A stretch of DNA of 64,000 bases from Sedimentisphaerales bacterium (GTDB lineage Bacteria; Planctomycetota; Phycisphaerae; Sedimentisphaerales; Anaerobacaceae): contig JAFGCD010000138.1 in NCBI GenBank assembly GCA_016932835.1, positions 19,587-83,586 of the forward strand. Reading direction: 5' to 3'. Both the position numbers and the translations under genes were made by a program. This document shows positions 44,636 to 53,500 of this stretch, in pieces; the stretch's first letter is position 1, and the number at the start of each line of letters is the position of its first letter. Below the pieces are notes generated by a model. That model ran no database searches. It saw nothing but the letters and a program-made list of their open reading frames with translations, and was not told the origin of the DNA.

Positions 44636-46015
44636 ATGACCGGAAGCAAAATGAGCAGACGCCGATTTCTAAGAAAAAGCGCGGCTGCAGGTTTGGCAGC
44701 CGGCTCGATGACCCTGCCACTTTTTGTCGGTCCTTCGGCCCTCGGCAAAGCCGGCAGCACAGCGCCCGCAAATCGCATCACTCTTGCATCTATCGGCGTC
44801 GGCGGGATGGGAACGAATAACATGCGGGCGTTCCTTGCCCAAGAGGACGTCCAGGTTGTCGCGGTGTGCGACGTGGTAAAGGCAAACGACCAGTACGGAC
44901 ACTGGTATAAGAAAGGTTGGAACGGGGCATGGTTCGGACGCGAGCCGGCCAGAAAAATCGTCGAAGACCATTACAGCCAGCGCAACCCGGCCGGACAATA
45001 CAAGGGATGCGATGCCTACATCGATTTTAGAGAGATTATCAGCCGGGACGATATCGATGCGGTCTGCATTACAACGCCCGATCACTGGCACGCGATACCC
45101 GTGATAATGGCGGCGAAAGCAGGCAAGGGAATTTACTGCGAAAAGCCGCTGAGCCTGACGGTCGCTCAAGGTCGCGCCATGGTCGAGGCCGTCGAGCGGT
45201 ACGGGACGGCCTTTCAAACAGGTACGCAGCGGCGGTCCAGCAGCGTGTTTCGTTTCATCTGCGAATTGATTCGCAACGGGCGAATCGGCAAGCTCAAAAA
45301 GGTCTCGGTATGGATAGCCCCCAACAACAAGCAGGCCCCGCCGAGAGACTGGCAGCCCATGCCCGTACCCGATTGGCTCGACTACGATATGTGGCTCGGA
45401 CCGGCGCCGTGGGCGCCTTACCACAAGAACCGCTGCCTCTATACGTTCCGCTTCGGCCTCGACTATTCCGGCGGACAGACAACCAATCTCGGCGCCCACT
45501 ATGTCGATGTCGCCCAGTGGGCCAATGACACAAGCGAAACCGGACCGGTCGAATTCGAGGACCTCGGCGGCGAGTATCCGCAAGACGGCTTGTTCACAAC
45601 CGCCACGAAAGTCAACTACCGGGCGCGATACGCCAACGGCGTCGAATTAACCTGCCAAACCGACCCCAATGAACATATGCGTTTCGAAGGAACGGATGGA
45701 TGGATCGAGGCCAAAGGCGAGAAGATGACATGCAGCCCTGCGTCGCTGCAGAAAACGGTAATCGGCCCGAACGAAACGCATCTATACGAAAGCAACGATC
45801 ATCACCGCAACTTTATCGACTGCATCAAGACGGGCCGACAGACCGCCGCACCCGTCGAGATGGGACATCGCTCGACGAGCATCTGCCACTTAGGCAATAT
45901 CGCAATGACACTCAAACGCAAACTGCACTGGGACCCGCTCGCGGAGCGATTCACCGACAGCGACCGGGCCAACCGAATGCTCGCCCGCGCGATGCGAAGC
46001 CCCTGGCGCCTTTAG
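44636..46015 (+). CDS. Gfo/Idh/MocA-family oxidoreductase with Tat signal (copy 2)
   Basis: A 459-residue exported oxidoreductase. Twin-arginine leader SRRRFLRKSAAAGLAAGS, Rossmann blocks ITLASIGVGGMGTNNMRAF and VVAVCDVVKAND, VCITTPDHWHAIPVIM, and the EKP motif IYCEKPLSLTVAQGRAMVEA. TGTQRRSS and YSGGQTTNLGAHYVDVAQW complete the active site. It resembles planctomycete secreted sugar dehydrogenase-like proteins and differs clearly from copy 1 at 37607. A GGAGG six bases before the Met at 44636 fixes the start. It has no operon partner. Confidence 0.9.
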   Translation: MTGSKMSRRRFLRKSAAAGLAAGSMTLPLFVGPSALGKAGSTAPANRITLASIGVGGMGTNNMRAFLAQEDVQVVAVCDVVKANDQYGHWYKKGWNGAWFGREPARKIVEDHYSQRNPAGQYKGCDAYIDFREIISRDDIDAVCITTPDHWHAIPVIMAAKAGKGIYCEKPLSLTVAQGRAMVEAVERYGTAFQTGTQRRSSSVFRFICELIRNGRIGKLKKVSVWIAPNNKQAPPRDWQPMPVPDWLDYDMWLGPAPWAPYHKNRCLYTFRFGLDYSGGQTTNLGAHYVDVAQWANDTSETGPVEFEDLGGEYPQDGLFTTATKVNYRARYANGVELTCQTDPNEHMRFEGTDGWIEAKGEKMTCSPASLQKTVIGPNETHLYESNDHHRNFIDCIKTGRQTAAPVEMGHRSTSICHLGNIAMTLKRKLHWDPLAERFTDSDRANRMLARAMRSPWRL

Positions 46016-46037
46016 CTCTGCACGCACTTAAGCGATA

Positions 46038-46799
46038 CTACTTGACGTTCAACCCGCGGCCTCGCAGATACTCTTTCAATTCCGGTATCCCGATTATGCC
46101 GAAATGGAAGACCGAAGCAGCCAGAAGCACTGTCGCGCCGGCCTCGACGGCATCGTAAAAATGCTCCATTTTCCCCGCCCCGCCTGAGGCTACTATGGTC
46201 GCCGAACACGCATCGGCCATAGCCTTGATAACGGGCAGGTCGAACCCGGTCTGCGCGCCGTCCCCGGCTTTGCTCGTCGGAAGTATGACGTGAACCCCGA
46301 ATCCATCGACCTTCTTCGCCCACTCGATGGCGTCGGAGCCGGTAGCTGTCCGCCCCCCGTCGATATAGACTTCGTAGCCTGACGGCAGTGACTCGTTCAC
46401 ATCCACATCAATAGCGACCGTAACCTTCTCCGGGCCGAATTCGGCGAGCATCTCCTTGATTATTTCGGGCTTGCGAAAGGCGGCGCTGCTTGTGGAAATC
46501 TTATCGGCGCCGGCTTCCAGCACGGCCGCTGCCGAGGCGACATCGGATATGCCGCCGCCCACCGTAAATGGAACCGTCGCAGCTTCGGCGACATTCCTGA
46601 CGACTTCCAGCATCGTCGGACGATTCTCCACGGTAGCCGTTATATCCAGCAGGGCAATCTCGTCGGCCCCGGCCCGGCAATAAGCTTTTGCGCATTCGAC
46701 CGGGTCGCCGGCATCGCGAATATCAACGAAATGAACGCCCTTAACCACCCTGCCGTTTTGCATATCAAGGCACGGCATAATACTGATCTGCTTATCCAT
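46038..46799 (-). CDS. hisF: Imidazole glycerol phosphate synthase cyclase subunit (HisF), variant active-site loop
   Basis: A 253-residue (beta-alpha)8 barrel. MPCLDMQNGRVVKG holds the catalytic Asp12 (Asp11 of Thermotoga HisF). Other blocks are FTVGGGISDVASA, VAIDVDV with the second catalytic Asp131, SGGAGKMEHFYDAVEAG and AASVFHFG. The enzyme closes the imidazole ring from PRFAR and ammonia with HisH in histidine synthesis. One loop is unusual: TSKAGDGAQ replaces the common TSxDRDGTK, so a generally conserved Asp becomes Ala178. It starts 33 bases after the carB stop and no other his gene is present. AAGGAG precedes the ATG. Confidence 0.88.
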   Translation of the reverse strand: MDKQISIMPCLDMQNGRVVKGVHFVDIRDAGDPVECAKAYCRAGADEIALLDITATVENRPTMLEVVRNVAEAATVPFTVGGGISDVASAAAVLEAGADKISTSSAAFRKPEIIKEMLAEFGPEKVTVAIDVDVNESLPSGYEVYIDGGRTATGSDAIEWAKKVDGFGVHVILPTSKAGDGAQTGFDLPVIKAMADACSATIVASGGAGKMEHFYDAVEAGATVLLAASVFHFGIIGIPELKEYLRGRGLNVK

Positions 46800-46832
46800 A
46801 TATTTGTTCTCCTTCGTCTTCGAATTCTCTTG

Positions 46833-49800
46833 TCACTTGATGCCTGCATGATAGCTTTGCAGAGACCGAACGCCCGCAGCTTCTGTCTTACCGGCAGCGA
46901 CACCCTTGGCCGCCGCCGCCGCTGCAGCCGTAGTGGTGATATACGGTATCTTGTAACTGATAGCCGCCTTCCTTATGTAAGAATCGTCATACTGGCTTCG
47001 CTTGCCTACGGGGGTATTTATTATCAACTGAATCTCATTGTTCTTGATAGCATCGACAATATTGGGTCTGCCCTCGTGAACTTTGAGAACCTTCTTCGCC
47101 TTGATACCCTTGTCGGTCAGATGTTTGTACGTCCCGCCGGTCGCAAGTATTTTGAACTTCACGTCGCTAAACGATTTGGCAATATCTGCGATGGATGTCT
47201 TGTCGGGATCGGCAACCGTTATCAGTACCGTTCCCTTCGAAGGCAGAGGCTGCTGGGTGGCTTCCTGGGCTTTTGAGAAGGCCAGGCCGTACGAATCGGC
47301 CAATCCGAGGACTTCGCCGGTCGAACGCATTTCCGGGCCAAGCAGCGGGTCGACTTCCGGGAACATGTTGAATGGAAAGACCGCTTCCTTGACGCCGAAG
47401 TGTTTGAATTTCTTGTGCTTCAAGTTCAACTCGGCCAGTTTCTTGCCGAGCATAACCTGCACGGCCAGACGCGCCATCGAAATCCCGCAAACCTTGGAGA
47501 CAAGCGGCACGGTTCTCGATGCCCGCGGATTCGCTTCGAGAACGTAAACCGTATCATCGGCTATTGCATACTGCATATTCATCAGCCCGACAACGTTCAG
47601 TTCAACGGCGATTCTCCTGGTGTATTCGCAGATAGTGTCGATATGCTCCTGCGGTATCGAGACCGGGGGAATTACGCAGGCCGAATCCCCTGAATGCACG
47701 CCGGCAAGCTCAATATGCTCCATAACAGCAGGGACAAAAGCATCGGTCCCGTCGGCGATGGCGTCGGCCTCGGCCTCAATCGCGTTGACAAGAAATTTGT
47801 CTATCAAGATCGGCCTTTCCGGCGTTACTTCCACGGCCGCAGCTACGTACTCCCGCAGCATATCCTCATCGTGAACGACCTCCATCCCGCGTCCGCCGAG
47901 GACATATGACGGCCTTACCATGAGTGGGTAGCCGATTCGCCCGGCAATCTTCAGAGCCTCGTCGAGGTTGCTCGCCATGCCCGAATCGGACATCGGTATT
48001 CCCAGCTTCTTCATCATCGCCTGGAATCGGTCGCGGTCTTCTGCCAGGTCGATCGTCTCCGGGGACGTACCGATTATCTTGACCCCCGCTTCTTCGAGTT
48101 GCCGGGCGATATTCAGAGGCGTCTGTCCGCCGAACTGCACGATTACCCCTTCGGGCTTCTCCTTTTGATAGATGCTCAGCACGTCTTCGACAGTCAGAGG
48201 CTCGAAGTAGAGCTTGTCGGAAGTGTCGTAGTCCGTTGAAACGGTCTCCGGATTGCAGTTGACCATTATCGTTTCCAGACCTTCGTCGCGCAGAGTAAAA
48301 GCCGTATGCACGCAGCAGTAGTCGAATTCGATCCCCTGCCCGATTCTGTTTGGCCCGCCGCCTAGAACCATGACTTTGCGATTCTTCGTCACGCCGACCT
48401 TGTCCGGCGCATTGTATGTGGAGAAGTAGTAGGCTGCGTCTTCGACACCGCTGACCGGAACCGGCTCCCATCCTTCAACAACGCCGAGCTTCGTCCTCTG
48501 TCGGCGAATCTTCTCTTCCGTAGTATCGAGAATACGGGCAAGATAGCGATCCGCGAATCCGTCCTTCTTGGCCTTGGTCAGGAGATCATCCGGTATCTTC
48601 TTGCCCCTGTGCTTGAGCAGTTCCTCCTCAAGCGAGACAAGCTCGGCCATCTGTTCGATAAACCACTTCTTGATGTGCGTTTTCTCGAACAACTGATCGG
48701 GCGTAGCTCCCTTCCTGAGAGCCTCGTACATAATGAACTGACGCTGGCTGGTAGGCGTACTCACGAGCGTCATCAACTCATCCAACGGCAGCTTGTTGTA
48801 ATTCTTGACGAAGCCCAGCCCGTATTTGCCGTCTTCAAGGGAGCGAATCGCCTTTAGAAACGCCTCCTTGTAATTCTTGCCGATGCTCATAACTTCGCCG
48901 ACGGCACGCATTTGCGTCCCGAGCTTGTCTTCGACACCCTTGAACTTCTCGAAGGCCCAGCGGGCAAACTTCACGACGACATATTCACCCGAAGGCGTAT
49001 ATTTTTCGAGAGTCCCGTCCCGCCAGTACGGAATTTCGTCGAGTGTCAGCCCCCCGGCCAACAGAGAGGAGACAAGCGCAATCGGGAATCCCGTGGCCTT
49101 CGAGGCCAAAGCCGAGGACCGCGAAGTTCGCGGATTGATCTCGATTACCACAACACGCCCGGTCTTTGGATCGTGGGCGAACTGGATGTTTGTGCCCCCG
49201 ATGACCTCGATTGCATCGACGATATCATAGGAGTATTTCTGGAGCCTCTGCTGTAATGCCTCGTCGATGGTGAGCATCGGGGCAGTGCAGTACGAATCGC
49301 CCGTATGGATACCCATCGCATCGACGTTTTCAATGAAGCAAACCGTGATTTTCTGGCTCTTCGCATCTCTGACGACTTCCAGTTCCAACTCTTCCCATCC
49401 GAGCACGGATTCCTCGACGAGAATCTGGCCGACCAGACTGGCCGAGAGCCCTCTTGCCGCAACGGTTCGCAACTCATCAACGTTATAAACGAGCCCGCCG
49501 CCTGTGCCGCCCATGGTGTAGGCTGGACGAATGACGACGGGATAGTCAAGGTCAGCAGCGATTTTCTCGGCCTCTTCGACGCTGAACGCCGGCTCACTCT
49601 TAGGCATTTCGATACCTAATTTGTCCATCGTCTTCTTGAATTCGATCCTGTCCTCGCCCCGCTCTATAGCGTCAACCTGGACTCCTATTACCTTTACGCC
49701 GTACTTTTTCAGTACGCCTGCCTTGTGGAGTTCCGAAGAGAGATTCAGTCCGCTCTGTCCGCCGAGATTGGGAAGAAGTGCGTCCGGACGTTCCTTCTTG

Positions 49801-50033
49801 ATGATTTCCGTCATCCGCTTGAGGTTGAGCGGCTCGATATACGTTACATCAGCCATTCCCGGGTCGGTCATGATTGTAGCGGGGTTCGAGTTGACCAGAA
49901 CTATCTCGTAGCCTAACTTGCGAAGGGCCTTGCAGGCCTGGGTCCCGGAATAATCGAATTCACAGGCCTGCCCTATAATAATGGGACCCGAACCAATAAT
50001 CATTACCTTCTTGATGTCTTTCCGCTTCGGCAT
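46833..50033 (-). CDS. carB: Carbamoyl-phosphate synthase large chain
   Basis: A 1066-residue enzyme. It starts MPKRKDIKKVMIIGSGPIII, the standard CarB start. The first ATP-grasp half (IRPAYTMGGTGGGLVYN, FIENVDAMGIHTGDS, VIEINPRTSRSSALASKATG) is followed by the oligomerisation domain. The second half has MVLGGGPNRIGQGIEFDYCC, VRPSYVLGGRGMEVV and LEANPRASRTVPLVSKV. A C-terminal MGS-like allosteric domain ends the chain. It makes carbamoyl phosphate from bicarbonate, ammonia and two ATP for pyrimidine and arginine synthesis. GGAGG eight bases upstream fixes the start at 50033, although the frame is open to 50327. carA is not in the window. hisF follows closely. Confidence 0.97.
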   Translation of the reverse strand: MPKRKDIKKVMIIGSGPIIIGQACEFDYSGTQACKALRKLGYEIVLVNSNPATIMTDPGMADVTYIEPLNLKRMTEIIKKERPDALLPNLGGQSGLNLSSELHKAGVLKKYGVKVIGVQVDAIERGEDRIEFKKTMDKLGIEMPKSEPAFSVEEAEKIAADLDYPVVIRPAYTMGGTGGGLVYNVDELRTVAARGLSASLVGQILVEESVLGWEELELEVVRDAKSQKITVCFIENVDAMGIHTGDSYCTAPMLTIDEALQQRLQKYSYDIVDAIEVIGGTNIQFAHDPKTGRVVVIEINPRTSRSSALASKATGFPIALVSSLLAGGLTLDEIPYWRDGTLEKYTPSGEYVVVKFARWAFEKFKGVEDKLGTQMRAVGEVMSIGKNYKEAFLKAIRSLEDGKYGLGFVKNYNKLPLDELMTLVSTPTSQRQFIMYEALRKGATPDQLFEKTHIKKWFIEQMAELVSLEEELLKHRGKKIPDDLLTKAKKDGFADRYLARILDTTEEKIRRQRTKLGVVEGWEPVPVSGVEDAAYYFSTYNAPDKVGVTKNRKVMVLGGGPNRIGQGIEFDYCCVHTAFTLRDEGLETIMVNCNPETVSTDYDTSDKLYFEPLTVEDVLSIYQKEKPEGVIVQFGGQTPLNIARQLEEAGVKIIGTSPETIDLAEDRDRFQAMMKKLGIPMSDSGMASNLDEALKIAGRIGYPLMVRPSYVLGGRGMEVVHDEDMLREYVAAAVEVTPERPILIDKFLVNAIEAEADAIADGTDAFVPAVMEHIELAGVHSGDSACVIPPVSIPQEHIDTICEYTRRIAVELNVVGLMNMQYAIADDTVYVLEANPRASRTVPLVSKVCGISMARLAVQVMLGKKLAELNLKHKKFKHFGVKEAVFPFNMFPEVDPLLGPEMRSTGEVLGLADSYGLAFSKAQEATQQPLPSKGTVLITVADPDKTSIADIAKSFSDVKFKILATGGTYKHLTDKGIKAKKVLKVHEGRPNIVDAIKNNEIQLIINTPVGKRSQYDDSYIRKAAISYKIPYITTTAAAAAAAKGVAAGKTEAAGVRSLQSYHAGIK

Positions 50034-50092
50034 GACAAAATCCTCCTGTGATTTTCTGTGTACACCGTCACAAATTACAGCGGCAACCCGGA

Positions 50093-50121
50093 ATGATGCG
50101 GAGATTTTCTGACTATCGCAA
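50093..50121 (-). promoter_or_regulatory. Candidate promoter of carB-hisF
   Basis: On the minus strand TTGCGA (50116-50121), 17 bases, CATCAT (50093-50098). Both hexamers match consensus at four of six positions. Confidence 0.4.
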
Positions 50122-50494
50122 GCCGCACCGGTGCTTCGGAGCTCGAACTTTCCCGTGACGATTTGCAGGAAAGTCGAGGCAACAATAAGGAGCAATCGGC
50201 AGTAGTGCAAGGACTTTTTTGGCCATGTTCGCCTTTCAAATACCCTTTCTAATGGGCTAAGACAGCCGTTAGACTGCGAATAAGCCCCATATTCACAATC
50301 AACGCCGTCCCCGGAAGTACGCGCCAAGCCGCCTGAATACCAAGGACTGTGAACTCTAATACTACTGATCCTTGCCGTAGCAAGGCGGATTTTAGCGGGA
50401 AAACAGTGGAAATTGTGAGATAAACATGGTAAAATGATGTGTTGGTATTCGTAAGAAATATTGTGAAGATGCGTATTTGTGAAATCCCCACAAT

Positions 50495-50506
50495 GGAAGC
50501 GCTTCC
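50495..50506. promoter_or_regulatory. LacI/CcpA-type operator palindrome
   Basis: GGAAGCGCTTCC is a perfect 12-base palindrome with the central GCGC and flanking AA/TT typical of LacI-family operators. It lies 68 bases before the CotH gene start, downstream of the only promoter candidate I can see there, so a repressor bound here could block transcription. The regulator gene is not in the window. Confidence 0.55.
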
Positions 50507-50573
50507 GTCCGCCAAATGTGGCGATTGAGCCGACACGCCGAATTAGGTCCTGGAATCGTTTGATAGAGGTGCG

Positions 50574-53500
50574 ATGGTGAACACTCTCAATGACCTATCC
50601 GATCAGGGGAACTTCTATCCGTCTGCCGTTCAGTTTACGGCTTCGATCAAGCAACCTGGCAGGCCCGCACAAAATGCCCGTCTGCAACCAAGGGCGCTAA
50701 TCGCACTGTTGTCGTTGCTGGTTCTCTTCGGGGTCTTCGTCTGCCCGGCCGGGGCTCAGCCGAGACCCTTGCTGGTCTATGCCGCTGCGGCACTTCTCGG
50801 CGATACGACCGAACCGTTTGACGTCACAACTCCATCCGATGCTCTCGTTCCTGTGCCAAGCGACGGCGATTGGCCTGATAACGAGACGCCCTGGATGGCA
50901 ATCGACGATAATGTCGGCACCAAATACCTGAACTTCAGAGGCAACACTCAGCCGACCGGTATTCGAGTTACACCCTCGACACCAGGGTCAATCGTCAGGG
51001 GGCTTTCGTTCACGACGGCCAATGATTCTCCGGAGCGTGATCCTGTCGCCTATGAACTCTACGGATCCAACACCAGTATCAACGGGCCGTACACCGAAGA
51101 CAACCTGATCCACAGAGGCGAAATAGCGGACTTCAAACAAGCTGTTTCCTGGCCCCGAGATGCGAAAAATAACACGCCTATACAGTTCCCGAACAACACT
51201 GCGTACGCTCATTATCAGTTGTTGATTACGGAGGTCCGGGACCCGGGCAGCGCAAACAGTATGCAAGTCGCCGAGATCGAGTTGCTCGGAGGCCCGTCGG
51301 GCGGCTGGCCCCCCGCAGTCGATGCCGGCGACGACAGAATCGTTATCCTGCCGAATACTACCGTCAAACTGGACGCGAGCGTGGAATACTTCGGAGATTA
51401 TCCGGAACTGCTTACGATGCAATGGTCTATTGAAAGCTGGCCGAGCGGTGTGGAAGCCGAAGACGTGGTCTTTGAGCCGAATGAATTCGTCGAAGACCCG
51501 ACCGTGGAATTGCCTCCGGTTCCAGGCCCCTATATACTCAAACTCTACGCAACGGACGGAGAAGCCGAATCATCCGATTTGGTGCACATAGCAATTGTCG
51601 AATCGATGTGTCCCGTAGGGAATTTGAATGACGACTGCGCGGTCAATGGGTCGGATCTGCTGATCATGGCGGATAACTGGCTGGTCGATTCGGGTTCGGC
51701 CGGAGGCCCCCTCGGCGATCTGAACGGTAAGGACGGCGTCGAGATGACCGACTTTACGCTGCTGGCGGAGAACTGGAAAGACGAAGGCCCCCAGGTCGTC
51801 ATAAATGAGTTCATGGCTCTCAACGACAGCAAATATCCGCTCGAAGCAGGAGAAATCCTCGACGAAAACGGTGACTCATCCGACTGGATCGAACTGCACA
51901 ACACCACAGGCATAGCCATATCGCTAAAAGGGTGGTACCTAACCAACGATCCCGGCGACCTGACGGGATGGGAGTTCCAGGATGTGGTGCTCGAACCTGA
52001 TGAGTATCTGGTTGTTTTCGCTTCGGGCAAGGATCGTGACGATCCTGAAGGCGAACTGCATACCGATTTCAATCTCAGCGGCGATGCCGGTTATCTTGCC
52101 TTGGTTAAGCCTGACGGTATCACCATCGCGCATTCGTATGACTATCCGCAGCAGTTCCCCGCCATCTCATACGGTCTTGCCGCACCGGGCGGTTCCACCT
52201 ATACCGACGAGGAACTGATCAGCGAAAATGCCCAGGCCTACGCATTGATACCCCAGAACGATTCCCTCGGGACCACATGGATACAGCCCGGCTTCACACC
52301 TTCGGGCTGGAAGGAAGGACGAACCGGCATCGGCTACGATTACCCGGGCCTGGTGGGCCTCGACGTCGCCGAAATGCGTTACGACAACCGGACGGTTTAT
52401 ATTCGCATCCCGTTTGAAATCTCGGACCTTACCGGTCTGCGAGACCTGGTTCTGCAGATGAAATACGACGACGGCTTTATCGCATACATCAACGGCAATC
52501 CTCGCGCCGCAGGAGCCAACGACCCGGTCAGCCCAACCTGGAATTCCGGCGCCGAATTCGGCCACGACGACAGCCTGGCAGTCAACTTCGTCGATTTTCC
52601 GCTTCCGGAAGAACACCTTGCCGAGCTGCAAATCGGGCAGAATGTCCTTGCCATACACGGCTTGAATTACCTCGTAAACAGTTCCGATCTTTTGATTACG
52701 CCCCGTCTAACCGCCCGGCGTTACGGCAGCAGCAGTATCGGCTCGCTTGCCCAGGGCTTCTTTCGAGACCCCACACCGGGCTATTCCAATGCCGGAGGCA
52801 TCGCCAACCTCGGCCCTGCCGTCCGCAACGTGACAGAAAATCCCATCCCGCCCAACGAGAGCACAAACCTGGTAATATCCGCCCAGGTATCACAGACCTA
52901 CGACCCGGTTGCATCCGTAACTCTGCACTATCGCATCGGTTTCGGATCCGAAGCCGAGGTCGCAATGATTGACAACGGCGTCTATCCGGATACGCTGTCG
53001 GGCGACGGCGTTTACGCCGCCGTCATCCCGGCGTCGGCATATTCGGCGGGCGATATGGTACGATGGTACGTCACGGCGGTGGACAGCGGCTCAGTAACCA
53101 CACGCGAGCCGATGTTCCTCGATCCGCTCGCCTCGCCCGAGTATTTCGGCACAGTCATATTCGATCCGGGTATAATCACAGCGATGCAGGTATTCCAGTA
53201 TTTCGTCCAGAATGTCTCGGCAGCAGGCACACGAACAGGCACTCGCTGCTCGGTCTTCTTCCTCAACGAATTTTACGATAATGTTTTCATTCGTCTGCGT
53301 GGCGCCAATACGACCCACGGGCGGAAATTCGAATTCAACGACGGTCACCACTTCCGTTTCGACCCGAGCATCCCGCGAGTCGATGAGATTAACCTGAACG
53401 AAAGAGGAGCGGATTCGACCTCGCTTCGGCAGCCCCTGGCATGGGAGACGTATTACAATGCCGATGTCCCGGCGTCGCTTTCTTTCCCCCTGCACGTGCG

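Larger units (their letters stand above)
50034..50573. other. Divergent intergenic region carB / CotH-lamin-tail gene
   Basis: It contains the likely carB promoter (50093-50121), a weak plus-strand promoter candidate TGGAAA-17-TAAAAT (50407-50435), and the palindromic operator at 50495-50506. No gene is seen. Confidence 0.6.

Noticed and set aside
50034-50327. 98-codon upstream extension of carB
   Set aside because: The family starts at MPKRKDIKK, GGAGG sits just before 50033, and the extension has no CarB similarity.
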